Source: Smittia aterrima
Lineage: Eukaryota; Arthropoda; Insecta; Diptera; Chironomidae
Reading direction: 5' to 3'
Length of the DNA: 64,000 nt
Assembly (NCBI GenBank): GCA_033063855.1
Contig: CP093829.1
Span: 7,202,243 to 7,266,242, forward strand
Below, in pieces: positions 41,361-51,975 of the stretch. Numbering within the stretch: the first letter of the stretch is position 1; every line of letters begins with the position of its first letter. A program made the position numbers and the translations under genes. The notes under the pieces are model-generated. The model saw only the letters and a program-made list of their open reading frames with translations. It did no database searches and was not told the DNA's origin.

Positions 41361-42887
41361 TTAAATTCTTTCGATTATCTCCAGCGAAGTATAATTCTCG
41401 ATCATAATTTCTTCCATTTCCTTTCTGTCAACTCCTTTCAATTCCCAAACTTTCAATTTTTCAAACTTTCTTTTCATTGATTTCAACATTTTAAAGTTTT
41501 CTTCATCGATTAATTTGAGTGTAAAGTGACTTATTTTCGGCATTGAATCTAACAGAAATTTTAGAGTGATCGCGTTTGTACTATTAAGCAAAGTCAGTTC
41601 AGTGATTGAGGTTGATTTTATAGGACCTTCATTCTCAGTATGACCATTACAATATATGAGAGTGAAATTATTCAGCTTCGGCATTTTCATTATCACGTTA
41701 AAAGTTTCTCTATCTAGAACTCTTCCTGGGAACATCAAGTTTTCGAGATAATCGCCTTGTGACTTAAGGAAGTTTTGATAGTTGGTGTAAATTTCAGTCT
41801 TTAGGAAAACTCCTCCTATTATCAAACTCTTAAGCTTGAATTGAAACTGTTTCCAAGATTCATCTTCGAATATTTCATCTAGGTTTAATGAAGAAAGTTG
41901 AAGACTTGTTAGTTTGTCAAAGTTTCCGAACATTTTTGTTAAAATATCTTTGCTAATTTTACCTGAAAGGTCTCTTAAATCAAGTTCTTCGATTGCAACA
42001 GAGCTTAATAAAAAACTAGCCAAAGTGTCGCCAAAGCTGTTAACGCATTTATGAAACATTTGAACTTTTTTCAGCTTTGGAAACTTCAATGCTTTGAAAG
42101 ATTCAATCTCTGAAGGTGGATCTTCAAATGGAAGTCGCCAAATTCCGCCAAAGTCCTTGACAGAAATGCTTTCTACTGATGCTTCGATTGCTGATAGAAA
42201 TCTCCACATATCGAGTTGTTTTTTAAAATAAACATTATCGAGTGACACATTTTTCCATTCGTGAGCCTTACTATGAAAAAAGTCAAGTTCTGAATTGGTC
42301 ACATAGTCGTCGTCGAATTTTCTAAGATTTTCATCTTCCGTATTCACAAAGGTTCGCTTAATTTCAATGTTCTGATACAGTCTCGAGCTGTTCTTTAGCA
42401 AACTGTGATCTTCTGAATGGGTTTCATTTAATTTCATTTGAAACTTCGACGACGTGATGATGTTGTAACCAGTTTGATGGCGTGAAACCTTAATCAAATC
42501 TTCAGCTTTTAAATGTTTAAAAAGCGAGACGAGCATTCGTTTATCGTCAAAAACAACTTTTATATTCATCATGAGAACTTTCGACGAAGCGATGAAAATG
42601 TACCAACTTGGGCTCACTTCCGAAATCGTTATCAAATCTTGGCCGCATAAATGTCGTAAGATCATCTCAGGAATGTTGAGAAAGCGTGAGAAATATTCCA
42701 AAGGATCCATGATAGTCATAACCTTAGATAATTTGATCATTTTCTTGTTTGGCTGTCCATCCAAAACTTCTGGTTCTTCTGCTTTTGTCTCATCATCTGG
42801 CTTGTTATTAACGATTGGAATTTCAATCGAAGTTTTTCGCTTCAATGTCATTTCCTTAGTGGAGATCGGTGATGGGCTTTTCTCCAT
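41361..42887 (-). CDS. F-box/LRR-like protein, array B copy 1
   Basis: Single exon, 508 codons, the longest of the family. Lys-rich tail (SPSPISTKEMTLKRKTSIEI), F-box (MDPLEYFSRFLNIPEMILRH, GQDLITISEVSPSWYIF), second module (HLKAEDLIKVSRHQTGYN) and leucine-rich part with the array-B signature FPKLKKVQMFHKCVNSFGD, AIEELDLRDLSGKISKDI and a GGIWRLPFEDP insertion also found in B4. It ends MIENYTSLEIIERI. The leader intron lies just upstream (reverse of ACCTCTGAGTGTGAACACTG at about 42,960), and a transposon end follows at about 43,040. A 3' module with an AATAAA-type signal precedes 41,360. The role is inferred from the F-box only. Confidence 0.85.
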   Translation of the reverse strand: MEKSPSPISTKEMTLKRKTSIEIPIVNNKPDDETKAEEPEVLDGQPNKKMIKLSKVMTIMDPLEYFSRFLNIPEMILRHLCGQDLITISEVSPSWYIFIASSKVLMMNIKVVFDDKRMLVSLFKHLKAEDLIKVSRHQTGYNIITSSKFQMKLNETHSEDHSLLKNSSRLYQNIEIKRTFVNTEDENLRKFDDDYVTNSELDFFHSKAHEWKNVSLDNVYFKKQLDMWRFLSAIEASVESISVKDFGGIWRLPFEDPPSEIESFKALKFPKLKKVQMFHKCVNSFGDTLASFLLSSVAIEELDLRDLSGKISKDILTKMFGNFDKLTSLQLSSLNLDEIFEDESWKQFQFKLKSLIIGGVFLKTEIYTNYQNFLKSQGDYLENLMFPGRVLDRETFNVIMKMPKLNNFTLIYCNGHTENEGPIKSTSITELTLLNSTNAITLKFLLDSMPKISHFTLKLIDEENFKMLKSMKRKFEKLKVWELKGVDRKEMEEIMIENYTSLEIIERI

Positions 42888-43039
42888 ATTCTTGTCTTTA
42901 TCTAAAAAGGAAAAGAAAATTCAAATAAAAAGGAAAATTTTTGCGAGGGAGTGGATGTTACCTCTGAGTGTGAACACTGAGAACGAAATGAAGCAAGCTG
43001 TGAAAAAGTTTTCTTTTTTTTTTCGTTTGCTTTTTACCA

Positions 43040-43160
43040 AGTGTCAGTAGCAGTTTGTAACGAACCTACTGTAGGGTTTTTCATCCGTTGGACATGAAGT
43101 GGGACTTTATTGGGTTTACTGGTCCAAGGTGGGCCTAAATCTCTGGTCAGAGCTGAGTAA
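43040..43160 (+). mobile_element. TIR transposon copy C, left end only
   Basis: The sequence reads CAGTAGCAGTTTGTAACGAA, then CTGTAGGGTTTTTCATCCGT and GGCCTAAATCTCTGGTCAGA, matching the left end of copy B through the TIR and then a short piece related to its GGTGGACTCATATCTGGTCAG segment. The middle and right end are missing. It sits directly upstream of the leader of F-box B1, pointing the opposite way. Confidence 0.7.
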
Positions 43161-43785
43161 AATATTTTTATTATCTGATTTAAAACAAAATCAGAAAAGT
43201 TTTGGTCTTTTTCTCTCACTTAAATTAATTATAATGTAAAAAAGAATATTGTAAGCTTTCTCTCCTGATTCAGATTCCTTTGAAACTTTAGTTAAGAAAA
43301 AAAAAACAGGATAACTTTGTCCACGTGTCCGCTGATTTCATTATCCCCTTCAATATAAATGTTTTCCCTAAAGTAAGCGAATTTTAAAAATATTGGACCT
43401 CTCGGCTTCTTGCATACAAATAAAGATTTCTTTTAAAGCTTTTGGATTCGCATTGGCCAACAAGAAAGTTCACACTGCTCGGATTTAATTTAAACTCATC
43501 ATTTTTCCGAGAAATCACAATTTTGTTTAGTAAGTTATTTAAAATTGAATAATCTTTCTTGGTGCTTCCAGAGGTCAACTCGTGTGTCTGGCAATTTGAT
43601 AGCAGTTCTTGCGTTCACAGAGTAATCACAAAATAAGTTTAGCCAAAAAAAAATAAAAATAGAATTTCATCATTGAATCATCTCATCGCCTGACGACAAA
43701 TAATTTGTGATAAGAAATTCGAGATTTAAATTCACGAGATTTGCATTCGCAGTTTCAGTTTGGTCTGAACCTTTAATTAGAGAAC

Positions 43786-45298
43786 ATGGAGCTTTTTAAA
43801 TATTTGCTGATTATTTGGTGCCTTTGCGGATACGTCGAAAGCTTTCATCTGGAATGTGAGTTTGAGTCGACTACGTGTATAGTGGAAAAATTGAAAGTTC
43901 TTGAAACCGATGTTGCCGTCACCTCAGTTTCGAGATATGGATACTATTCCGACATCAAAACCGAAAAGTTTAAGATAGAGCAAGAGGTTGAAACTGAAAT
44001 CGTTCCCACAAAAGTTTGTGATTTCTTCCAAAACTTGTATGAGTTCTATATTTATGGCGGAAAAATTAAACGAATTAATCGAGAAGTCTTCACAAACTGC
44101 AAGAAAGTGATCATTGTTGATATCGAGCACACTTCTTTGACAACATTACCTGAAAATCTCTTCATGGATTTGATCGAATTAGTGTATATTTACCTTGAAA
44201 ATAACAAATTAGTTTCATTACCAGCTGATTTGTTCCTAAAAAATAAAAACTTGGTAGATCTGCTTGCAAATAATAATAAATTACAAACAATCGACACTGT
44301 TCTGCCCTCAACAATTGATTATGTTGACTTTCGAGGCAACAATTGTATCAACAAAAAATTCCCTGACGACATCGCAGATTTGGAATTGTTTAAAAACGAA
44401 GTTGCGTCCAAATGCACCAGTTCAATGGACAAAGCAAAGACAATCATAGAGCAACTGAAGGCAACCATCGAAAGCCTGAAAATTGCATTGACAGAGAAAG
44501 AGACAAACGTTAGCAAACTTCAAGAGCAACTTGTCGTTTCAAGTGAGAGTAACAAACTTTTAAAAGGAAATCTCGATAAAATGGAGTCCTCGCTTCGATC
44601 ACAAGCTATCGCGTTAACCAAAACTTTAGCAGAGAAGGAAGAGGAAAATGAGAAATTGAAACTAAATATGAAAACGTTTGAGAGTGAAAAAGTTGCTTTA
44701 GCCACTAACATAAGGCAGCAGAATTCAACCATTGAAAGCTTAAACATTTCTAACATGAATTTAAAGACTGAGATCGAAGTTTTAAAGAAGAACAACAATC
44801 AAGAATTTTCAAATGTTCTTGAAGGAATCAATATTCTTAAATCAAATATCTCGAACTTGGTAAACACATTAACAGAGAAAGAGACAAACGCCAGCAAACT
44901 TGAAGATCAATTTTTCAATTGTTATCAGAACAACAAACTTTTACAAGCAAATCTCACGCAAAACGACGAATTTTAAAGCCAATGAAACAAATGCATCACT
45001 TGAAAAATGTTTGAAGGATCTTTCAATGTTGAATGAACTCAATGAAGAAAGTGGCATATTGAAGAAGAAAAAGGAAACTTTTGAAAGAGAGAATCTTGTT
45101 TTGTCGGCAAACATAAGTCAACTAATGTCGACGATTCAAAACCTGAAAAATGAAAATGAAGAGCTGCAGACTGACATCAGCGCAAACGGAATGGATAAAA
45201 GTGCAGAATGGTTGAGTCTAGAGGCGGAAAATAAAAGATTAAAATCAAACTACGAGGATTTGATGAAAAATGTGGCAAATCTAATGAAACCCGTTTAA
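43786..45298 (+). pseudogene. Secreted LRR/coiled-coil protein, copy 1 (late frameshift)
   Basis: The open frame 43786-44976 gives 396 residues: signal peptide (MELFKYLLIIWCLCGYVES), a Cys-bearing N-terminal cap (HLECEFESTTCIVEKLKVLE), a few leucine-rich repeats (TSLTTLPENLFMDLIELVYI, YLENNKLVSLPADLFLKNKN), a short cap with two Cys, then long coiled coil (about 210-396). At about 44,968 one extra G (GACGAATTTT against GACAATTTT in copy 2) shifts the frame into TAA; without it the coiled coil would run about 107 residues further to 45,298. The shortened form may still work. The plan of signal peptide, LRRs, Cys and coiled coil recalls mosquito LRIM/APL1 immune proteins, but the LRR part is much shorter; this likeness is architectural only. 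The family is unknown to me. Confidence 0.75.
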
Positions 45299-46114
45299 TA
45301 CATAAAAAAATCTTAAATCGTCACATGAAACATGATTTGGTTGATGAAAAAGAAAATGATTTCCAAATCACTAGATGGCAATAAGTGGCACCAAGCACTT
45401 CGAAAATTACAAGAAAATATTTTGGAAATTACACAAGCACCTGTCGCTTTACAATAGATATTAAAATTCTTAAACATAGTTGAATAGTTTTTGTTATTTT
45501 GGGCGTTCTGAAGAAAGTGAGAACTTGGGAATGTTAAACTGTGAGCTCGTAGACCTTGGATCGGGTGAAGCAACAAACTTTTTAGAGCTTCCAAAATAAC
45601 CCCTAAAATAATAAGAAAAAAATACTTCACATTTCTGTGATAAGCTATCACTGATAGCCTTCAGGTTTATAACGCAAATTAAACAAAATCATTAAAATTT
45701 TCCGAGAAATCACAGATTTATTTTTAAATTTATCGGAAGATTGAATTATCTTTCTTGAAAATTCCAGAATGCGACCTGTGCAAGCTTTGATTAAAACCCC
45801 GCGATGAATTCAGTTTTTTCTTATATCTCAAGTCTTGAAATTTGGTTGTTTACGCAATAATAATTTAACTTGCGAGTGCATTCAACAAAAGAAGATCGAA
45901 CTGTTAAAGGAAGAAAGTAAACCACAGTCAAGCCTTCTAATTAGATCCTGAGCTTCCTAACGCTTGTTCCAGTCCCAGACTTATCGATGACTACAGAGAA
46001 ACAACTAAAAAAAGGTAAATGCAAGTCGAAGATTGATCCAGGATGAAATCGAGTTGGAGAAAAGAATTTTTTTAATAAAATCTTTATTTTTTCTTGAATC
46101 AAATGTTTTTTATT

Positions 46115-47614
46115 TTAAATTCTTTCGAAAATCTCTAGCGAAGCATAATTCTCGCTCATAATTTCTTCGATTTCCTGTCTGTCAACTCCTTTCAATCCAC
46201 GAACTTTCAAATTTTCAAACTTTCTCTTCATTAATTTCAATATTTTAAAATGTTCTTCATCGATTAATTTGAGTGTAAGGTTTGTTACTTTCGGCATTAA
46301 GTCTAACAGAAATTTTAGAGTGAACGGCTTTATAGTATTAAGCAAAGTCAGTTCAGTGATTGAGGTTGATACTTTTATAGGACCTTCATTCTCAGTATAA
46401 GCATCACAATATATGAGAGTGAGATTATTCAGCTTCGGCATTTTCAGTATCACGTCGAAAGTTTTTCGATCCATAACGTCTCCTGGGCACATCAAGTTTT
46501 CGAGATAATCGCTTTGTGACTTAAGGAAGTTCCGAAAGTTGTTGGAAAAATCAGTGAATATGAAATCTCCTATTATCAAACCCTTAAGCTTGAATTGAAA
46601 CTGTTTCCAAGATTCATCTTCAAATAATTCATCTAGGTTTGCTGAAGAAAGATGAAGACTTGTTAGTTTGTCGAAGTTCCCGAACATTTTTGTTAAAATA
46701 TCTTTGCTAATTTTATCGGAAAAGTCTCTTAAATCAAGTTCTTCGATTGCTACAGAATTTAGGAAAAACCTTGCCAAAGTGTCGCTAAAGCTGTTAATGC
46801 CTTTATGAAACATTTGAACTTTTTTCAGCTTTGGAAACTTTAATGCTTTGAGAGATTCAATCTCTGAAGATGGATCTTCAAATGGAAGGACTCCAAAGTC
46901 CTCGACAGAAATGCTTTCTACTGATGGTTCGATTGCTGATAGCAATCTCCACAGATCGAGTTGTTTCTTAAAAGAAACGTTTCGGAGTGAAACATTTTTC
47001 CATTCGTGAGCCTTACTACAAAGAAAATCAAGTTCTGAGTTGGTCATGTAGTCGTCGTCTAATTTTCCAAGATTTCTATCTTCCACTTTCACTGAGGTTC
47101 GTTTAATTTCAATGTTCTGATACAGTTTCGTGCTGTTCTTCAGCAAATTGTGATCTTCCGAATGAATTTTATTAAATTTCATTAGAAATTTTGACGACAT
47201 GATGATGTTGCAGCCATTTTGATGGGGTGAAACCTCAATTAAGTCTTCACCTTTTAAATGTTTTAAAAGCGAGACGAACATTTGTTTATCGCCAAAAACA
47301 ATTTTAATTTTCTGCATGAGAACTTTCGAGGAAGCGATGAAGTTGTAATAACTTGGACTGACTTCTGAAGATTGTAATAAATCTTTACCGCTTAAATGTT
47401 TTAAAATCATCTCAGGAATGCCAAGAAAGCGTGAGAAATATTCAAATGGATCCATGTTACTCATTAGCTCAGACACTTTCATGATTTTCTTGTTTGGCTT
47501 TCCATTTGTAACTTCTTCCGCTTTTTTTCTCTCTGGCTTATTATTAACTTCAATCGAAGTTTTTCGCTTCAATGACATTTCTTTAGTGGAGTTCGGTGAT
47601 GGGCTTTTCTCCAT
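46115..47614 (-). CDS. F-box/LRR-like protein, array B copy 2
   Basis: Single exon, 499 codons. Lys-rich tail slightly shorter (SIEVNNKPERKKAEEVTNGK), F-box (MDPFEYFSRFLGIPEMILKH, GKDLLQSSEVSPSYYNF), second module (HLKGEDLIEVSPHQNGCN) and leucine-rich region with FPKLKKVQMFHKGINSFSD and AIEELDLRDFSDKISKDI. It is the duplicate of B1 in unit 2, yet its F-box and second module have several changes of their own, so the copies have begun to diverge in the Skp1-facing part. Leader intron and a transposon end (copy D at about 47,760) lie upstream as for B1, carried along by the unit duplication. Confidence 0.85.
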   Translation of the reverse strand: MEKSPSPNSTKEMSLKRKTSIEVNNKPERKKAEEVTNGKPNKKIMKVSELMSNMDPFEYFSRFLGIPEMILKHLSGKDLLQSSEVSPSYYNFIASSKVLMQKIKIVFGDKQMFVSLLKHLKGEDLIEVSPHQNGCNIIMSSKFLMKFNKIHSEDHNLLKNSTKLYQNIEIKRTSVKVEDRNLGKLDDDYMTNSELDFLCSKAHEWKNVSLRNVSFKKQLDLWRLLSAIEPSVESISVEDFGVLPFEDPSSEIESLKALKFPKLKKVQMFHKGINSFSDTLARFFLNSVAIEELDLRDFSDKISKDILTKMFGNFDKLTSLHLSSANLDELFEDESWKQFQFKLKGLIIGDFIFTDFSNNFRNFLKSQSDYLENLMCPGDVMDRKTFDVILKMPKLNNLTLIYCDAYTENEGPIKVSTSITELTLLNTIKPFTLKFLLDLMPKVTNLTLKLIDEEHFKILKLMKRKFENLKVRGLKGVDRQEIEEIMSENYASLEIFERI

Positions 47615-47759
47615 ATTCTTTATCTAAAAAGAAAAAGAGAATTCAAATAAAAAGGAAAATTTTTGCGGGCGAGTGGATGTTACCTCTGAGTGTGAATACT
47701 GAGAACGAAATGAAGCAAGCGGTGAAAAAGTTTTCTTTTTTTTCGTTTGCTTTTTACCA

Positions 47760-47885
47760 AGTGTCAGTAGCAATTTGTAACGAACCTATTGTAGGGTTTT
47801 TCATCCGTTGGCAGGGAGTAGGACTTTATTGGGTTTAGTGGTCCGAGGTGGACCCAAATCTCTGGTCAGAGCTGAGATCCGTAAA
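47760..47885 (+). mobile_element. TIR transposon copy D, left end only
   Basis: A near-copy of copy C with GTAACGAACCTATTGTAGGG, TTTTTCATCCGTTGGCAGGG and GGTGGACCCAAATCTCTGGT. It sits at the same place relative to F-box B2 as copy C does to B1, so it arose by the tandem unit duplication, not by a second insertion. Confidence 0.72.
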
Positions 47886-48474
47886 ATATTTTTATTATCT
47901 GATTAAAACAAAATCAGAAAAGTTTTGGTCTTTTTCTTTCACTTAATTTAAATATAATCTTGATTCAGATTCCTTTGAAACTTAAGTTTAGAAAAAAACA
48001 GGATAACTTTGCCCGCTGATTTCATTATCCCCTTCAATTTAAATGTTTTCCCTAAAGTAAGCGAATTTTAAAAATATTGGACCTCTCGGCTTCTTGCATA
48101 CAAATAAAGATTTATTTTAAAGTTTTTGGATTCGCATTGGCCAACAAGAAAGTTCACACTGCTTGGATTTAATTTAAAATTGACATTTTTCCGAGAAAGC
48201 ACAATTCTGTTTAATAAATCATTTAAAAAAATTTAATAATCTTTCATGGAGCTTTCAGAGGTCGACTCGTGTGTCAGGCAATTTGATAGCCGTCTTTGTG
48301 TTCACAGAGTAATCACAAAATGGGTTTTAGCCAAAACAAATTTAAAATAAAATTTCTTCATTGGATTATCTCATCGCCTGACGACAAATAATTTTTTGAT
48401 AAGAAATTCGAGATTTAAATTCACGAGATTTGCATTCGCAGTTTCAGTTTGGTCTGAACCTTTAATTAGAGAAC

Positions 48475-49604
48475 ATGGAGCTTTTTAAATATTTGCTGAT
48501 TATTTGGTGCCTTTGCGGATACGTCGAAAGCTTTCATCTGGAATGTGAGTTTGAGTCGACTACGTGTACAGTGGAAAAACTGAAAGTTCTTGAAACCGAT
48601 GTTGCCGTCACCTCAGTTTCGAGATATGGATACTATTCCGACATCAAAACCGAAAAGTTTAAGATAGAGCAAGAGGTTGAAACTGAAATTGTTCCCACAA
48701 AAGTTTGTGATTTCTTCCAAAACTTGTATGAGTTCTATATTTATGGCGGAAAAATTAAACGAATTAATCGAGAAGTCTTCACAAACTGCAAGAAAGTGAT
48801 CATTGTTGATATCGAGCACACTTCTTTGACAACATTACCTGAAAATCTCTTCATGGATTTGATCGAATTAGTGTATATTTACCTTGAAAATAACAAATTA
48901 GTTTCATTACCAGCTGATTTGTTCCTAAAAAATAAAAACTTGGTAGATCTGCTTGCAAATAATAATAAATTACAAACAATCGACACTGTTCTGCCCTCAA
49001 CAATTGATTATTTTGACTTTCGAGGCAACAATTGTATCAACAAGATGTTCCCTACGACATCGCAGATTTGTAATTGTTTAAAAACGAAGTTGCGTCCAAA
49101 TGCACCAGTTCAATGGACAAAGCAAAGACAATCATAGAGCAACTGAAGGCAACCATCGAAAGCCTGAAAATTGCTTTAACAGAGAAAGAGTCAAATGCCA
49201 GTAAACTTGAAGATCAACTTTTCAATTGTTATCAGAACAACAAACTTTTACAAGCAAATCTCACGCAAAACGACAATTTTAAAGCCAATGAAACAAATGC
49301 ATCACTTGAAAAATGTTTGAAGGATCTTTCAATGTTGAATGAACTCAATGAAGAAAGTGGGATATTGAAAAAGAAAAAGGAAACGTTTGAAAGAGAGAAT
49401 CTCATTTTGTCGGCAAACATAACTCAACTAATGTCGACGATACAAAACCTGAGAAATGAAAATGAAGAGCTGCAGACTGACATCAGCGCAAATGGAATGG
49501 ATAAAAGTGCAGAATGGTTGAGTCTAGAGGCGGAAAACAAAAGATTAAAATCAAACTACGAGGATTTGATGAAAAATGTGGCAAATCTAATGAAACCCGT
49601 TTAA
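48475..49604 (+). pseudogene. Secreted LRR/coiled-coil protein, copy 2 (mid-gene frameshift, shortened coil)
   Basis: It is nearly identical to copy 1 for the first 190 codons (signal peptide, Cys cap, LRRs). At about 49,053 one G is missing (CCCTACGAC against CCCTGACGAC), which shifts the frame to a stop at 49,137 and leaves a 220-residue LRR-only product; in the old frame a GAA-to-TAA change follows a few codons on. The coiled-coil part remains open at 49,074-49,604 (176 codons, starting out of frame). The coil is also 378 bp shorter than in copy 1, the two ends meeting at the repeated phrase LTEKExNxSKLEDQ. It is either a pseudogene or a gene now making a short secreted LRR protein. Confidence 0.75.
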
Positions 49605-50508
49605 TACATCAAAAAAATTTAAATCGTCACATGAAACATGATTTGGTTGACGAAAAAGAAAATGATTTCCAAATCACTAGATGGCAATAAGTGGCACCAA
49701 ACACTTCGAAAATTACAAGAAAATATTTAGGAAATTACACAAGCACCTGTCGCTTTACAATAGATATTAAGAGCTATATTAAAATTCTTAAACCTAGTTG
49801 AATAGTTTTTGTTATTTTGGGCATTCCGAAGAAAGTGGGAACTTGGGAATGTTAAACTGTGAGCTCGTAGACCTTGGATCGGGTGAAGCAACAAACTTTT
49901 TAGAGCTTCCAAAATAACCCCTAAAATAATAAGAAAAAAAAAATATTTCACATTTCTGTGATAAGCTATCACTGATAGCCTTCAGGTTTATAACGCAAAT
50001 TAAACAAAATCATTAAAATTTTCCGAGAAATCGCAGATTTATTTTTAAATTTATTCGAAGATTGAATTATCTTTCTTTGAAATTCCAGAATGCGACCTGT
50101 GCAAGCTTTGATTAATACCCCGCGATGAATTCAGTTTTTTCTTATATCTCAAGTCTTGACATTTGGTTGTTTACGCAATAATAATTTAACTTGCGAGTGC
50201 ATTCAACAAAAGAAGATCGAACTGTTTAAGGAAGAAAATAAACCACAGTCAAGCCTTTTAATTAGATCCAAGTATTTCTATAAAATCCTTATGTTCTTTA
50301 AAATATTCCTGATTACAGTTCTGTCGACACCAAACTTTTTCCCGAGCTTTCTAACGCTTGTTCCAGTCCCAGACTTATCGATGACTACAGAGAAATAACT
50401 ATAAAAGGTAAATGCAACTCGAAGATTGATCCAGATTGTAATCGAGTTGGAGAAAAGAATTTATTTTAATAAAATCTTTATTTTCGTTTAAATCAAATGT
50501 TTTTTATT
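49605..50508. other. Duplicated flank between LRR copy 2 and F-box B3
   Basis: This 900-bp stretch is homologous to 45,300-46,114 downstream of LRR copy 1. It includes AAACTTTTTAGAGCTTCCAA, the 46-base-apart duplicates of GCGATGAATTCAGTTTTTTC, and the unit-boundary phrase at 50,368. No coding frame is convincing. Confidence 0.6.
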
Positions 50509-51975
50509 TTAAATAATCTCGATTATCTCTAGCGACAAATAATTCTCGCTCATAATTTCTTCCATTTTCTTTCTGTCAGCTCCTTTCAATTTCCAAACTT
50601 TCATTTTTTCAAACTTTCTCTTCATTAATTTCAATATTTTAAAATGTTCTTCATCGATTAATTTGAGTGTAAGGTTTGTTATTTTCGGCATTGAATCTAA
50701 CAGAAATTTTAGAGTGACCGCGTTTATAGTATTAAGCAAAGTCAGTTCAGTGATTGAGGTTGATACTTTTATAGGACCTTCATTTTCAGTATAACCATCA
50801 CAATATATGAGAGTGAGATTTTTCAGGTTCGGCATTTTCAGTATCACGTCGAAAGTTTCTCGGTCTGTATCTCCTGGGAATGTGAAGTTTTCGAGATAAT
50901 CGCTTTGTGACTTAAGGAAGTTCCGAAAGTTGGTGTAACTTTCAGTCTGTAGGAAAACTCCAATGACCAAACTCTTGAGCTTGAATTGAAATTGTTTCCA
51001 AGATTCATCTTCAAATAATTCATCTTGGTTTGTTGAAGAAAGTTGAAGACTTGTTAATTTGTCAAAGTTCCTGAACATTTTTGTTAAAATATCTTTGCTA
51101 ATTTTATCGGAACGGTCTCTTAAATTAAGTTCTTCGATTGCCACAGAGCTTAATAAAAAACTAGCCAGAGTGTCGCTAAAACTGTCGGCTTGATGAAACA
51201 TATGAAGTTTTTTCAGCTTTGGAAACTTAAGTGCTTTGAGAGATTCAATCACTGAAGATGGATCTTCAAATGGAAGGACTCCAAAGTCTTCGACAGAAAT
51301 GCTTTCCACGGATGCTTCGATTGCTGATAACAATTTGCACAAATCGAGTTGTTTTCTAAAATAAACGTTTCGGAGTGAAACATTTTTCCATTCGTGAGCC
51401 TTATTATAAAAAAGATCAAGTTCTGAATCGTTCACGTAGTCGCCGAAAATTCTAAGATTTCCATTTATATCTTTTATAATTTCGTCGCTTCGTTTGATTT
51501 CAATATTTTGATACAGTCTCGAGCTGTTATTCAGCAAATTGAAATCTTCCGATTGTGTCGCGCATTTATCACGAAAAACAATTTTAATTTCCATAACAAC
51601 TTTCGGCGAAGGGATGAATCTGAGATGTTCGCTTTCTGGAATCCTAACCAGTTCACATTTTAAATCACGATCAAAAACAACTTTAATTTTCTTCATGAGA
51701 ACTTTCGAGGATGCGATGAAGTTGTAATATCTTGGACTGACTTCTGAAGCTGTTATCAAATCTTTGCCGCTTAAATGTTGAAATATCATCTCAGGGATGT
51801 CCAGGAAACGTGAGAAATATTCCAATGGATCCATGTTAGTCATCACCTCAGATAATTTGATGATTTTCTTGTTCGGCTTTCCATCCAAAACTTTTGAATC
51901 TTCTGCTTTTGTTTCATCCTCTGGATTTTTATTAACGATTGGAACCTCAATGAAAGTTTTTCGCTTTAATGACAT
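50509..51975 (-). CDS. F-box/LRR-like protein, array B copy 3 (ancestral ATG lost)
   Basis: The frame homologous to the family start reads ACG at 52,009-52,011 (ACG GAG AAA AGC CCA) where all eight other copies have ATG. The next in-frame ATG, MSLKRKTFIEV at 51,975, gives 488 codons and drops 12 residues of the disordered tail, so the protein is probably still made. F-box (MDPLEYFSRFLDIPEMIFQH, GKDLITASEVSPRYYNF) and leucine-rich part are intact. The second module is the variant form (RIPESEHLRFIPSPKVVMEI, KIVFRDKCATQSEDFNLLNN), like A5 and unlike B1, B2 and B4. No transposon lies upstream; the family upstream module (CTTATTAGAAGACGAATCCA in reverse) does, at about 52,140-52,220. Confidence 0.83.
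   Translation of the reverse strand: MSLKRKTFIEVPIVNKNPEDETKAEDSKVLDGKPNKKIIKLSEVMTNMDPLEYFSRFLDIPEMIFQHLSGKDLITASEVSPRYYNFIASSKVLMKKIKVVFDRDLKCELVRIPESEHLRFIPSPKVVMEIKIVFRDKCATQSEDFNLLNNSSRLYQNIEIKRSDEIIKDINGNLRIFGDYVNDSELDLFYNKAHEWKNVSLRNVYFRKQLDLCKLLSAIEASVESISVEDFGVLPFEDPSSVIESLKALKFPKLKKLHMFHQADSFSDTLASFLLSSVAIEELNLRDRSDKISKDILTKMFRNFDKLTSLQLSSTNQDELFEDESWKQFQFKLKSLVIGVFLQTESYTNFRNFLKSQSDYLENFTFPGDTDRETFDVILKMPNLKNLTLIYCDGYTENEGPIKVSTSITELTLLNTINAVTLKFLLDSMPKITNLTLKLIDEEHFKILKLMKRKFEKMKVWKLKGADRKKMEEIMSENYLSLEIIEII

Larger units (their letters stand above)
41140..45970. repeat. Array B duplication unit 1 (F-box B1 plus LRR/coiled-coil 1)
   Basis: This ~4.8-kb unit is repeated at about 45,900-50,370. 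Anchors: CCCAGAC..ATCGATGACTACAG at 41,221, 45,974 and 50,368; F-box stop codons at 41,361 and 46,115; F-box starts at 42,887 and 47,614; LRR starts at 43,786 and 48,475. The offset is about 4,690-4,754 bp in the left part and drops to about 4,306 after the LRR gene owing to a 378-bp difference. B3 begins a third, partial unit. Confidence 0.88.
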
